A stretch of DNA of 14,518 bases, taken from the NCBI GenBank assembly GCA_022711695.1, contig JAKLEJ010000037.1, forward strand, positions 1-14,518, written 5' to 3'. The DNA is from Verrucomicrobiota bacterium (lineage in GTDB: Bacteria; Verrucomicrobiota; Verrucomicrobiia; Limisphaerales; JACRJZ01). The notes below the pieces were generated by a model. The model did not search any database and was not told where the DNA came from. It saw nothing but the letters and a program-made list of their open reading frames with translations. Below are positions 7,288 to 14,382 of this stretch, piece after piece. Each line of letters starts with the position of its first letter. Positions within the stretch are counted from its first letter, which is position 1. The translations under genes were made by a program, and so were the position numbers.

Positions 7288-7650
7288 ATGCGTTATGTGC
7301 GTCGGCATCGCCTCCCGGCCCATGGGCCGGCCCCCGGGCAGGACGAAGATCCCCTGGCCGGCATCGCCAACCTGTTCGATGTGAGCGTGGCGTTCATCGT
7401 GGCCTTGCTGATCGCGCTGTTCGCGCTGTTCTCGGCGGGAACGCTCCTGGACAAGAACTCGAAGGTCACGCTGGTGAAGCAGACGGAGAACGGCGAGATG
7501 GAAATCATCACCAAGCAGGGGGCGCAGATCAAGGCGCAGAAGATCACGGACAAGACGCTTTCCGGGCAGGGCACGCGGCTGGGCACCGCCTACCGACTGG
7601 CCAACGGCCAGGTGGTCTATGTGCCCGACGAGGAGGGCCCGCCAAAGTAG
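7288..7650 (+). CDS. DUF2149 protein, ExbD/TolR-like motor partner (HmuV-like)
   Basis: The 120-residue protein has a basic N-terminus (MRYVRRHRLP), a conserved DPLAGIANLFD stretch (21-31), one membrane helix (about 31-51, VSVAFIVALLIALFALFSAG) and a soluble outer domain (about 55-115). This is the DUF2149 pattern. Asn28-Leu-Phe-Asp31 directly before the helix resembles the N...D of ExbD/TolR/MotB, where the aspartate carries protons, so Asp31 is the candidate proton-carrying residue (inference). The gene starts 2 nt after the TolQ-like stop codon, with a purine-rich site GGGGGAAAGG 7 nt upstream, the best Shine-Dalgarno-like sequence in the operon. Tight coupling suggests fixed stoichiometry with the channel. 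In Bacteroidota haem operons the corresponding gene is hmuV. Family call is fairly sure; the mechanism is inferred. Confidence 0.8.
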   Translation: MRYVRRHRLPAHGPAPGQDEDPLAGIANLFDVSVAFIVALLIALFALFSAGTLLDKNSKVTLVKQTENGEMEIITKQGAQIKAQKITDKTLSGQGTRLGTAYRLANGQVVYVPDEEGPPK

Positions 7651-7674
7651 GCGGCAAGCCACCGCCCTGCCCGC

Positions 7675-10600
7675 GTGCGAACCCTCTCCCCAATGCTGGC
7701 GGTCTGGCTGATCGGCGCCGGGGCCCTGGCCGCGCCGGTCAAGGTGGCCCTGCTCACCGGGGACGCGGCCTCGGCGGCGGCGGTGGCGGCCCTCAACGAA
7801 CTGCGCCGCGATCCGGCGCTGGCGGACGTGTCGGCGCGGGTTTTCCCGGGCCCGGAGGCCACCACGGCGGACCGGGAGTTTGTGCGGCAGAGCGACGTCC
7901 TGATCGGCTACACGCGGTCAGGCGGGCTGCTGCGCACGCTGGGGCCGGAGATTCGGGCGGCGGCCGGGCGCGGCGCGCTGCTGGCGGGGGTGGGAGGGGC
8001 GCTGGACCCGGAGTTTGCGGACCTGGGGTTCAAGCGGGATGCGGCCCTGGCGGCCTATTTCGAGGCCGGGGGACAGGCCAATCTCGCGCAGATGACGAGG
8101 GCGGCGCTGGCGCGGCGACACCGGCCGGGACTGGCCTTTGCCCCGCCGTCGGTCGTGCCGGAGACCGGCTTCTTCGATGTGGCCCACGGGCGGGCCTTCA
8201 GCCAGTTCGCCGAGTGGGCGGAGGGGTGGCTGGCGGAGCGGCCGGAGCGGCGCGGGCGCGGCTGGATCGGGGTGTATTTTTCGAGGGACCTGGCCACCTC
8301 GGGCCAGACGGAACTGCTTTCGGCGATTGGCGCGGCCCTGGAGAAACGCGGGTTCAACCCGCTCTTTGCCTTTGGCTACCCCCCGGACGCGGCCGTCCCG
8401 CAGTTGTTCCTCGAGGCCGACGGCCGGCGGCGGGTCGAGGCGGTGGTGGCGCTGACGATGAAGATCGGGAACGTGCCGCCGCGGCTGACTCCGCAGCTCC
8501 AGCGGCTGGATGCGCCCATTCTCAACGCCATCGCGCTGAACACCCAGAGCCGGGCCGAGTGGGAGCGATCGGCCAGCGGCCTGTCATTCCTCGAACGCTC
8601 GTGGCAGGTCGGGGGCGCCGAGCTGGCGGGGGCGGTCGCGCCCACGATTGTCGCCTCGAAAGAGCGGCTGGTGGATGTGTCCACGGGCCAGGGGTATGTG
8701 ATGACCCTGCCGATTGCCGAGCGGGTCGAGCGGCTGGCGGACCGGGCGCAGGCCCTGGTGCGGCTGCGCCGGGCGCCGGCCGGCTCGAAGCGCGTGGCCC
8801 TGATCTATTACAACTACCCGCCGGGGCGGTCGAGCATCGGGGCCTCGTATCTGAACGTGCTGCCGGGATCCCTGCTGCAAATCCTGAACCGGCTGCGCGC
8901 GGACGGGTTCGCGGCCGGCGGAGCGCCCACGAACGCCGACGAGCTGTTCACGACGATCCGGACGCATGGAAACAACCCGATCCCGGGGCCCAACGCGCCG
9001 GCGGAACTGGAGGCGCTGGCCTACTCGGGCCGCGCGCAGTTGCTGGCGGTTTCCGAATACCGGCAGTGGTTCGACCGACTGCCGGCGGGGCTGCGGGCGG
9101 CGGTGGTCGCAAAATGGGGGGAGCCCGAGCAAAGCAAGGTCATGGTCTGGCGGGACGAAATTCAGGAGCCCTACTTTGTGTTTCCGGCCCAACGCTGGGG
9201 CAACGTGCTGCTGGCGGCGCAACCCACGCGGGGCTGGGACCAGGACGTGGAAGCGGTGTATCATGACGTGACGCTGCCGCCGCATCACCAGTACCTGGCG
9301 TTCTACCTCTGGCTGCAGAAGCACTTTCAGGCCGACGCGATGGTCCACGTGGGCACGCACGCCACCCACGAGTGGATGCCCGGGAAGGAGGTCGGCTTCG
9401 GCCCCGCCGACACAGGCGAGGCGCTGCTCGGGGCCGTGCCCCAGTTCTACCCCTACATCGTGGACGACATCGGCGAGGGCTTGCAGGCCAAGCGCCGGGG
9501 GATGGCGGCGATCGTGACGCACCTGCCGCCGCCGCTGGACCGAGCCAGCCTGAGCCCGGAACTGCGCCAGATCGGCGGGCTGATCGGAGATTGGCGCCTG
9601 GCCAGGGAAAAGGGCGCGGCCGCAGGGGAAGACCTGCGGCGCGAGATCGCGCAGCGCTGCGAGAAGCACGGCCTCCTGAAGGACCTGGCCATCGCGCTCA
9701 CGAACGGGGTCACGCTCAGCGAAGCACAGATCGAGGAGATCGAGCATCATCTCAAGCGAATCGGCGAACGGATGACGCCCTTCGGGATGCACACGTTTGG
9801 CGCGGCCCCGGACGAGGCCAAACGGGCGGCGACAGCCGAGGCGATCCTCTCGCTGGAGCCGGAGCTGGGGCCGGAGGAACGGTCGAGGCGGAAAGCGGAG
9901 CTGATGGCGCGGATCGAGGCCTCGGCCCGGGCGGAGCTGGACGCGCTCTCGGCCGGCCTGGCGGGACGCCACATCCCGGCCGGGCCCGGGAACGATCCCC
10001 TGCGCAATCCCGAGGCCTTGCCCACGGGGAGGAACTTCTACGGGTTCGATCCGGCGCGCCTGCCTTCGCCGGCGACGATGGCGGCGGGAACGCGGCTGGC
10101 GGCAGACCTGATCGAGTCGCATCGCCGGCGGCGCCAGGGCCAGGCGCCCGACCGGCTGGTGTTCAACCTGTGGGGCACCGAAACCAGCCGGCACGAAGGG
10201 GTGATGGAGGCGCAGATTCTGGCGCTGATGGGGGTGCGGCCGAAGTGGGACGCGCGCGGCCGGGTGCAGGGCCTGGAGCTGATTGGCCGCGCCGAGTTGG
10301 GCCGCCCCCGGGTGGATGTGACGGTGATTCCCTCCGGGCTCTACCGGGACCTGTTCCCCGCGCTGATGCTGCTGCTGGACCAGGCGGTGAACCTGGTGAA
10401 GACCGACACGAGCGCGGACAACCCGCTGCTGCGGAACATCGCCGCCGCCCGCGCGGCGCTGGAAGCGCAGGGGGTGGGGACGGAGGAGGCCGCGCGGCTG
10501 GCGTCGGTGCGGCTCTTCAGCCTGCCCTCGGGCGTCTATGGCACCGGGCTCGAACAGGCCATTCACCACCCGGACACCTGGAGCGCGCAGCACGATGTGG

Positions 10601-11565
10601 CCGGGGTGTTCTTCAACCGGATGAGCCACCTTTTCGGCCAGGGGTTCTGGGGAGCGCGAGCCTCGGGCGGCACGAACGCCGATCTCTCGCCCGCCCTCCT
10701 GCGCCTGGCGCTCAAAGGCGCCAAGGGGGTGGTGCACAGCCGGTCGTCGAATATCTATGGAGCGATCGACAGCGACGATTTCTACCAATACCTCGGCGGC
10801 ACGGCCATGGCGGCGCGCGAGGCCAACGGCAGCCCGGTGGAAGCGCTGGTGGCGGACTTGAGCAATCCGAAGTCCGGAGAAACCCTGACGCTGGAGCGCT
10901 ACATGGGCCGCGAGATGCGGGCGCGCTACCTGAATCCGAAGTGGATCGAGGCCATGCTCAAGGAGGGCTACGCCGGCGCGCGCATGATCCGGCAGGTCGC
11001 CGACAACCTGTGGGGCTGGCAGGTGACCGTGCCCGAGGCCGTGGACGCGGCCAAGTGGCAGGAGATGTTCGAGACCTACGTGGAGGACCGCCACGGGCTG
11101 GACATCCGCGAGAAGTTCCGCGCGGCGCAAAACCTGGCGGCTTACAAGCTGCTGGTGGACCGGATGCTGACGACGATCGAGACCGGCTACTGGAAAGCGG
11201 CGCCGGAAACCCTCGCCCGGCTGCGCCAAGCCCAGTCCGATCTGGCCCCCGCGGTGGCCGCCGAACACCAGTCCGTGGCCCAGCGGGCCCGGCTCCAGCC
11301 GGCCCCGGCTCCAAGCCCGGCGCCTGCCCCTGCCGCAGCCGACGCCCCCAAGCCGCCGTCGGCGCCGCCGCTCCCGCCGACCGCGCCGGTCGTCAAGGGC
11401 CGCGTCCTCGAGGAGAAGCCCCCGTCATCGGCGCAGTCGCGGTCTTCGGGGCCGCCGGCGCCGCGGCTGGCGCTGCTGGGGGCGGCGGCGCTGGCGCTGA
11501 TGGCCCTGGGCTGGTGGCGGGCCGGACGCGCCCAGGCCAGCGCGGACCGGGGCGCCGGCAGGTGA
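7675..11565 (+). CDS. cobN: CobN-like metallochelatase, secreted and C-terminally membrane-anchored (HmuS-like)
   Basis: The 1296-residue product matches CobN along its body. The N-terminal chelatase-type domain begins at VKVALLTGD (about 22). His558-VGTHATHEWMPGK (558-571) corresponds to the 'HfGtHGtlEwlPGK' motif. WGTETSRHEG (833-842), LGRPRVDV (875-882), SGLYRDLFP (887-895) and IDSDDFYQYLGG (1031-1042) are family landmarks. Unlike cytoplasmic CobN of B12 synthesis, it has a signal peptide (1-19, ALA|AP), a Pro/Ala-rich linker (about 1208-1263) and a membrane helix (1265-1281) followed by a basic tail. The enzyme should therefore face the periplasm. No CobS, CobT or ChlI/ChlD-like ATPase is nearby. 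It follows the DUF2149 gene by 24 nt. The GTG at 7675 is preferred over the ATG at 7693 because it gives the signal peptide its arginine. The reaction is probably insertion or removal of metal in a tetrapyrrole; HmuS-like haem iron removal is the best guess, and cobaltochelation is less likely given the location. Confidence 0.85.
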   Translation: MRTLSPMLAVWLIGAGALAAPVKVALLTGDAASAAAVAALNELRRDPALADVSARVFPGPEATTADREFVRQSDVLIGYTRSGGLLRTLGPEIRAAAGRGALLAGVGGALDPEFADLGFKRDAALAAYFEAGGQANLAQMTRAALARRHRPGLAFAPPSVVPETGFFDVAHGRAFSQFAEWAEGWLAERPERRGRGWIGVYFSRDLATSGQTELLSAIGAALEKRGFNPLFAFGYPPDAAVPQLFLEADGRRRVEAVVALTMKIGNVPPRLTPQLQRLDAPILNAIALNTQSRAEWERSASGLSFLERSWQVGGAELAGAVAPTIVASKERLVDVSTGQGYVMTLPIAERVERLADRAQALVRLRRAPAGSKRVALIYYNYPPGRSSIGASYLNVLPGSLLQILNRLRADGFAAGGAPTNADELFTTIRTHGNNPIPGPNAPAELEALAYSGRAQLLAVSEYRQWFDRLPAGLRAAVVAKWGEPEQSKVMVWRDEIQEPYFVFPAQRWGNVLLAAQPTRGWDQDVEAVYHDVTLPPHHQYLAFYLWLQKHFQADAMVHVGTHATHEWMPGKEVGFGPADTGEALLGAVPQFYPYIVDDIGEGLQAKRRGMAAIVTHLPPPLDRASLSPELRQIGGLIGDWRLAREKGAAAGEDLRREIAQRCEKHGLLKDLAIALTNGVTLSEAQIEEIEHHLKRIGERMTPFGMHTFGAAPDEAKRAATAEAILSLEPELGPEERSRRKAELMARIEASARAELDALSAGLAGRHIPAGPGNDPLRNPEALPTGRNFYGFDPARLPSPATMAAGTRLAADLIESHRRRRQGQAPDRLVFNLWGTETSRHEGVMEAQILALMGVRPKWDARGRVQGLELIGRAELGRPRVDVTVIPSGLYRDLFPALMLLLDQAVNLVKTDTSADNPLLRNIAAARAALEAQGVGTEEAARLASVRLFSLPSGVYGTGLEQAIHHPDTWSAQHDVAGVFFNRMSHLFGQGFWGARASGGTNADLSPALLRLALKGAKGVVHSRSSNIYGAIDSDDFYQYLGGTAMAAREANGSPVEALVADLSNPKSGETLTLERYMGREMRARYLNPKWIEAMLKEGYAGARMIRQVADNLWGWQVTVPEAVDAAKWQEMFETYVEDRHGLDIREKFRAAQNLAAYKLLVDRMLTTIETGYWKAAPETLARLRQAQSDLAPAVAAEHQSVAQRARLQPAPAPSPAPAPAAADAPKPPSAPPLPPTAPVVKGRVLEEKPPSSAQSRSSGPPAPRLALLGAAALALMALGWWRAGRAQASADRGAGR

Positions 11566-11593
11566 GACAGCCAGGCGGGAGGGCGAAGCGCGA

Positions 11594-11621
11594 TTGACCC
11601 CCCCGTGCCCCATGGTAACTT
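11594..11621 (+). promoter_or_regulatory. Weak promoter candidate before chrA
   Basis: TTGACC (11594-11599), 16 bp, then TAACTT (11616-11621), only a 3/6 match to the -10 consensus. It lies in the 84-nt gap between the CobN-like gene and chrA and would leave a leader of about 20 nt. It suggests chrA can be transcribed on its own. Confidence 0.3.
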
Positions 11622-11649
11622 CGCCGCGTGAAACCGGCCGACGCCCGCC

Positions 11650-12831
11650 ATGACCTCGCTGCCTTCTGAAGAACCCGTTCGGCGTCGTCTGGCCGGGCTC
11701 GCCCTCCTGTTCCTCAAGCTGGGAACGACGGCCTTTGGAGGCCCGGCCGCTCACATCGCCATCCTCGAAGACGAAATCGTTCGACGCCGCCAATGGCTGA
11801 CGCGCGAGGAGTTTCTGGACCTGCTGGGCGCCACCAACCTGATCCCCGGCCCCAACTCGACCGAGATGGCCATCCACATCGGCCACCGCCGGGCCGGTTG
11901 GCCGGGGCTGGTGGTCGCGGGCGCCTGTTTCATCCTGCCGGCGGCGGTGATCGTTACGGTCATCGCCTGGGCCTATGTGCGCTTCGGACAGCTCCCCAAG
12001 GCCGAAGGGCTGCTTTACGGGGTGAAGCCGGTCATCATCGCGGTGATCGCGCAGGCGCTGTGGGGCCTGGGGCGCAGCGCCCTCAAGACCCGGCCGCTGG
12101 CGCTGGCCGCCGTCCTCGCCGCGGGCCTGTGCGTTGCCGGGATCAACGAGTTGATCGTGCTTTTCGGAACGGGCCTGGGGCTGGCGATGGCGCGCGCGAT
12201 TCACACGCGCCAACGGCCCTCGGGCGGCGCGCCGCTGCTGAGTCTTGCGCCGGCGCTGCCGCTGGCCGCAGCCGGCAGCGTCTCCGCCGCGGCGGCGGCG
12301 CCCTTCGGGCTTTGGCCGATGTTCCTCTTCTTTCTCAAGGTGGGTTCGGTTCTCTTTGGCAGCGGCTATGTGCTGCTGGCGTTTTTGCGAGCCGACCTGG
12401 TGGACCGCTGGCATTGGCTGAGCGAGGGCCAGCTCCTGGACGCCATCGCCGTGGGACAGTTCACGCCCGGGCCGCTGTTCACGGCCGCCACGTTCATTGG
12501 CTATCTGCTGGCGGGCCTGCCCGGGGCCACGTTGGCGACCCTTGGCATCTTCCTGCCGGCGTTCTTCTTTGTGGCGGTGAGCGGCCCGCTGGTGCCGCGC
12601 CTGCGGCGGTCCCCTTTCGCCGGGGCGTTTCTGGACGGGGTGAACGCGGCGTCGCTGGCGCTCATGGCGGTGGTAGCCTGGCAGCTCGGCCGCGGAGCAC
12701 TGACGGACTGGCTGACGCTGCTGCTGGCCCTGGTCTCGGGGCTGCTGCTGCTGCGCTTCCGGGTGAACTCGGCCTGGCTGGTCCTGGGCGGCGCGCTGGC
12801 GGGCCTGGGCGCAAGCTGGCTCCGATCCTGA
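11650..12831 (+). CDS. chrA: ChrA-type chromate transporter (CHR family, two-domain)
   Basis: The 393-residue hydrophobic protein has two homologous CHR halves, about residues 12-185 and 222-390. In the first, FLKLGTTAFGGPAAHIA (FGGP at 29-32) and NLIPGPNSTEMAIHIG (63-78) are family signatures. In the second, FLKVGSVLFGSGYVLLAFL (228-246) and GQFTPGPLFTAATFIGYLLAG (269-289) are the counterparts. The length fits the long-chain type, with about ten membrane segments. The family exports chromate from the cytoplasm using the membrane potential or exchange, though many members in environmental bacteria have no tested substrate. No chrB-like regulator is beside it. It follows the CobN-like gene by 84 nt with a weak promoter candidate in between, so it may be a separate unit; a functional link to the operon is not evident. 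The ATG start has no Shine-Dalgarno. Confidence 0.85.
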   Translation: MTSLPSEEPVRRRLAGLALLFLKLGTTAFGGPAAHIAILEDEIVRRRQWLTREEFLDLLGATNLIPGPNSTEMAIHIGHRRAGWPGLVVAGACFILPAAVIVTVIAWAYVRFGQLPKAEGLLYGVKPVIIAVIAQALWGLGRSALKTRPLALAAVLAAGLCVAGINELIVLFGTGLGLAMARAIHTRQRPSGGAPLLSLAPALPLAAAGSVSAAAAAPFGLWPMFLFFLKVGSVLFGSGYVLLAFLRADLVDRWHWLSEGQLLDAIAVGQFTPGPLFTAATFIGYLLAGLPGATLATLGIFLPAFFFVAVSGPLVPRLRRSPFAGAFLDGVNAASLALMAVVAWQLGRGALTDWLTLLLALVSGLLLLRFRVNSAWLVLGGALAGLGASWLRS

Positions 12832-12844
12832 CTTGGATTACGGA

Positions 12845-12898
12845 AGAAACACAGGTCCCAAAGCTTACAGCATCTCATATCGAGATCCCTGTGTTTCT
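12845..12898. terminator. Inverted repeat at a convergent gene junction, possible two-way terminator
   Basis: AGAAACACAGG (12845-12855) and CCTGTGTTTCT (12888-12898) are perfect 11-bp reverse complements. The 32-nt interior holds a smaller hairpin, ATCTC (12872-12876) with GAGAT (12882-12886). It lies between the end of chrA (12831) and the end of the minus-strand gene (12928). Position and symmetry fit a bidirectional transcription end, though the loop is long and no T-run follows. It could also be a remnant of a small repeat. The local AT content is higher than in the flanks. Confidence 0.45.
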
Positions 12899-12927
12899 GA
12901 AGAGCGGGATGCGTTGCGATGCGTGCT

Positions 12928-13560
12928 TCACGGGGAGCGGTCCAGAATCAGGCTTTCCGGCAAGGCGATGAGTTCCGAACCGCTGGCGTCCGCCTTCCAC
13001 ACCAGCCGGCCATCGTCGAGGACGCGGAGGATGACCCCGTGGGTGATGCCTCGGAGTGTCTTCACGCGGTCGCCGGGTTTCAACTCCGCGGCGCCGCACA
13101 GGCTCTCGACGATTTCCATCATGCTTTCGCGGTCCAACACACCGGCGATGTAGTGGGCGACGGCAGACATGATTTCGCGCCGGCGCACTGTCGGCAGTTC
13201 GGCAGAAACGAGGTCCACGATGGTTCGCCCCACGTCGGCGAACGTGTCGCCTTTAAAGAATAGAAACGGCGCGCGGCGATGACAGCGCCGCAGGAACTCT
13301 ATGGTGTCGTCGAGGGTGGAGACTTCTCCTTGGTGGCGGCGCCAGTCTGCTTCAAGCGCCGCATAGCTCTCTGAACTCTGGCCGTGCTGCGCGCCTCCTC
13401 TTGCGCACGCTCCTCGGTTGAGGCTGACGACAAGCTTCCAACTCCGGTTGTTGAGAAAAGCGGCTCGGGCCTGTAGCGGTGATTGTTCGCCAGGACTTCC
13501 TCGAGGATGTCCTCGTCCGTCATTTGTTCCAGCAGGTCCAGACGCAGTTTCACTCGACAT
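12928..13560 (-). CDS. Unrecognised protein with SH3-like C-terminus; start unresolved, possibly frameshifted
   Basis: The convincing part runs from about 13377 down to the stop at 12928, starting near SYAALEADWRR and continuing through TIEFLRRCHRRAPFLFFKGD, a helical REIMSAVAHYIAGVLDRESM segment, and a C-terminal LKPGDRVKTLRGITHG...DDGRLVW...ELIALPESL. The last part looks like a small SH3/KOW-type barrel. I do not recognise a named family. The start is a problem. No ATG, GTG, TTG or CTG lies in frame between 13560 and the ATA at 13302. The in-frame ATG at 13560 sits upstream of the predicted transcript start and is followed by a low-complexity, shadow-looking stretch. The frame overlaps the neighbouring reading frame (13299-13553) by about 255 nt. 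A -1 shift from that frame, a sequencing or genuine frameshift, or a non-standard start would each explain this. Confidence 0.55.
   Translation of the reverse strand: MSSETASGPAGTNDGRGHPRGSPGEQSPLQARAAFLNNRSWKLVVSLNRGACARGGAQHGQSSESYAALEADWRRHQGEVSTLDDTIEFLRRCHRRAPFLFFKGDTFADVGRTIVDLVSAELPTVRRREIMSAVAHYIAGVLDRESMMEIVESLCGAAELKPGDRVKTLRGITHGVILRVLDDGRLVWKADASGSELIALPESLILDRSP
13299..13553 (-). CDS. Small unrecognised protein, or N-terminal frame of the downstream gene
   Basis: From the GTG at 13553 the frame gives 84 residues. It starts VKLRLDLLEQMTDEDILEEV, a well-formed acidic amphipathic helix, and goes on to a charged EERAQEEARSTARVQRAMRRLKQ stretch split here as EERAQEEARS and TARVQRAMRRLKQ. 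The GTG is favoured over the ATG at 13565 because a promoter with a TATGTT -10 box ends 7 nt before it, as for other leaderless genes here. Its stop (TAG, 13301-13299) overlaps codons of the other frame. The first 30 residues look like real protein. The tail (KEKSPPSTTP) looks less so, which fits a shift into the other frame. I know no family for it. Confidence 0.5.
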   Translation of the reverse strand: MKLRLDLLEQMTDEDILEEVLANNHRYRPEPLFSTTGVGSLSSASTEERAQEEARSTARVQRAMRRLKQTGAATKEKSPPSTTP

Positions 13561-13589
13561 AACATAACAGGTTTCAGGGGGAACGACAA
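13561..13589 (-). promoter_or_regulatory. Promoter candidate for the minus-strand gene starting at 13553
   Basis: On the minus strand, TTGTCG (13589-13584), 17 bp, then TATGTT (13566-13561), a 4/6 match to the -10 consensus. The GTG at 13553 begins 7 nt later, which predicts a leaderless transcript. This placement leaves the ATG at 13560 outside the message. Confidence 0.5.
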
Positions 13590-13878
13590 GCCCCCTCGGA
13601 ACACGGGCCGGGGAGCAGGATGCTGGAAAAACACGAATCCGGCGCGGAAGATGGCGCCGGCCATCGGAGGCGGTCTTCTCCCAGAACTGGATGCTTCCCA
13701 GGTTCATGATGCCCGCAACTGTAGATGCCACCACAGGACGACGGCAGTCCTGCCCTCAATGTAATTCTCGCTTTCCTTTGGACCGCCCCGCCATGCACCG
13801 TTCGTTGCCAAGTCCCGCTCAGCGCAGCGTGTGGTCAATTTGCTCGCGCGGGCGCGGGGGCCGTGCCAGATTGGGGGC
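13567..13878. other. Divergent intergenic region without a credible gene
   Basis: Apart from the promoter candidates at its two ends I see no gene here; the open frames on both strands have shadow-like composition. Two small hairpins are present. AGGGGG (13576-13581) with CCCCCT (13591-13596) overlaps the -35 region of the minus-strand promoter. CCGGCGC (13639-13645) with GCGCCGG (13654-13660) lies in the middle. Neither has a T-run. Confidence 0.5.
13867..13872 (+). promoter_or_regulatory. Possible -10 box of the small membrane protein gene
   Basis: CAGATT (13867-13872) ends 6 nt before the ATG at 13879, the same geometry as the other proposed leaderless promoters. The nearest -35-like hexamer, TTGCTC (13840-13845), is 21 bp away, which is long. 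The assignment is weak and rests mostly on position. Confidence 0.25.
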
Positions 13879-14304
13879 ATGAGCGCGACGCCTGAAACGA
13901 AATCGGAACGGGCCTTGCGGCTGCTGCTGCGCGGCATGGGCACAGTGTCGATGCTGGCGCTGGTGGCGGTGTTCATGCCGCGGTCGTGGATGGACGCCAC
14001 GCACCGTTGGCTCGAGCTGGGCCCCCTGCCCTCCGGCCCCATCGTCGGGTATCTGGCTCGGTCCCTTTCCCTCTTCTACGCGCTGATGGGCGGGCTGATG
14101 TGGGTGGTGTCGATGGACCCGCGGCGCCACCGCGCCGTGCTCATCTACCTGGGGGTGTCCAACATCCTCTTCGGAGCGATCATGGTGGGCGTGGATATTG
14201 TGGAGGGGCTGCCCGCTCATTGGAGCTGCACCGAGGGGCCGATCGTCATCGGGTTTGGCGCGGTCATCCTCTGGCTCATCCGCCGGCTGGATCGGTCCGA
14301 CTGA
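13879..14304 (+). CDS. Small four-helix membrane protein, function unknown
   Basis: The 141-residue protein has a charged N-terminus (MSATPETKSERALRLLLRG) and four predicted membrane helices, at about 19-34, 57-78, 85-105 and 119-135. The first loop (PRSWMDATHRWLELGPLPSG) is amphipathic. Two cysteine-free helices precede a single Cys117 in HWSCTEGP. I do not recognise a family beyond 'conserved membrane protein', a type often seen in planctomycete and verrucomicrobial genomes. The ATG at 13879 is chosen over upstream codons because it gives a short basic N-terminus and lies 6 nt from a -10-like box. Composition and codon use match the rest of the window. It is followed after 78 nt by the next gene on the same strand, possibly under its own promoter. 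Confidence 0.65.
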   Translation: MSATPETKSERALRLLLRGMGTVSMLALVAVFMPRSWMDATHRWLELGPLPSGPIVGYLARSLSLFYALMGGLMWVVSMDPRRHRAVLIYLGVSNILFGAIMVGVDIVEGLPAHWSCTEGPIVIGFGAVILWLIRRLDRSD

Positions 14305-14382
14305 CGCCGCGCCATGCCGGCCTTCTTCCGCCGATTTGGGGCTGGCCATGCAGCCGCCTGCCCGGGTATGGAACCTGGCGGC

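Noticed and set aside
8584..11268. Minus-strand 894-codon open frame opposite CobN
   Set aside because: His/Arg/Gln-rich shadow; the plus frame carries CobN motifs throughout.
9372..11597. Plus-strand 741-codon open frame overlapping CobN
   Set aside because: Low-complexity Gly/Ala/Arg sequence in a shifted frame with no recognisable motif.
11425..12414. Minus-strand open frame opposite chrA
   Set aside because: Gln/Arg-rich shadow; the plus frame has two CHR domains.
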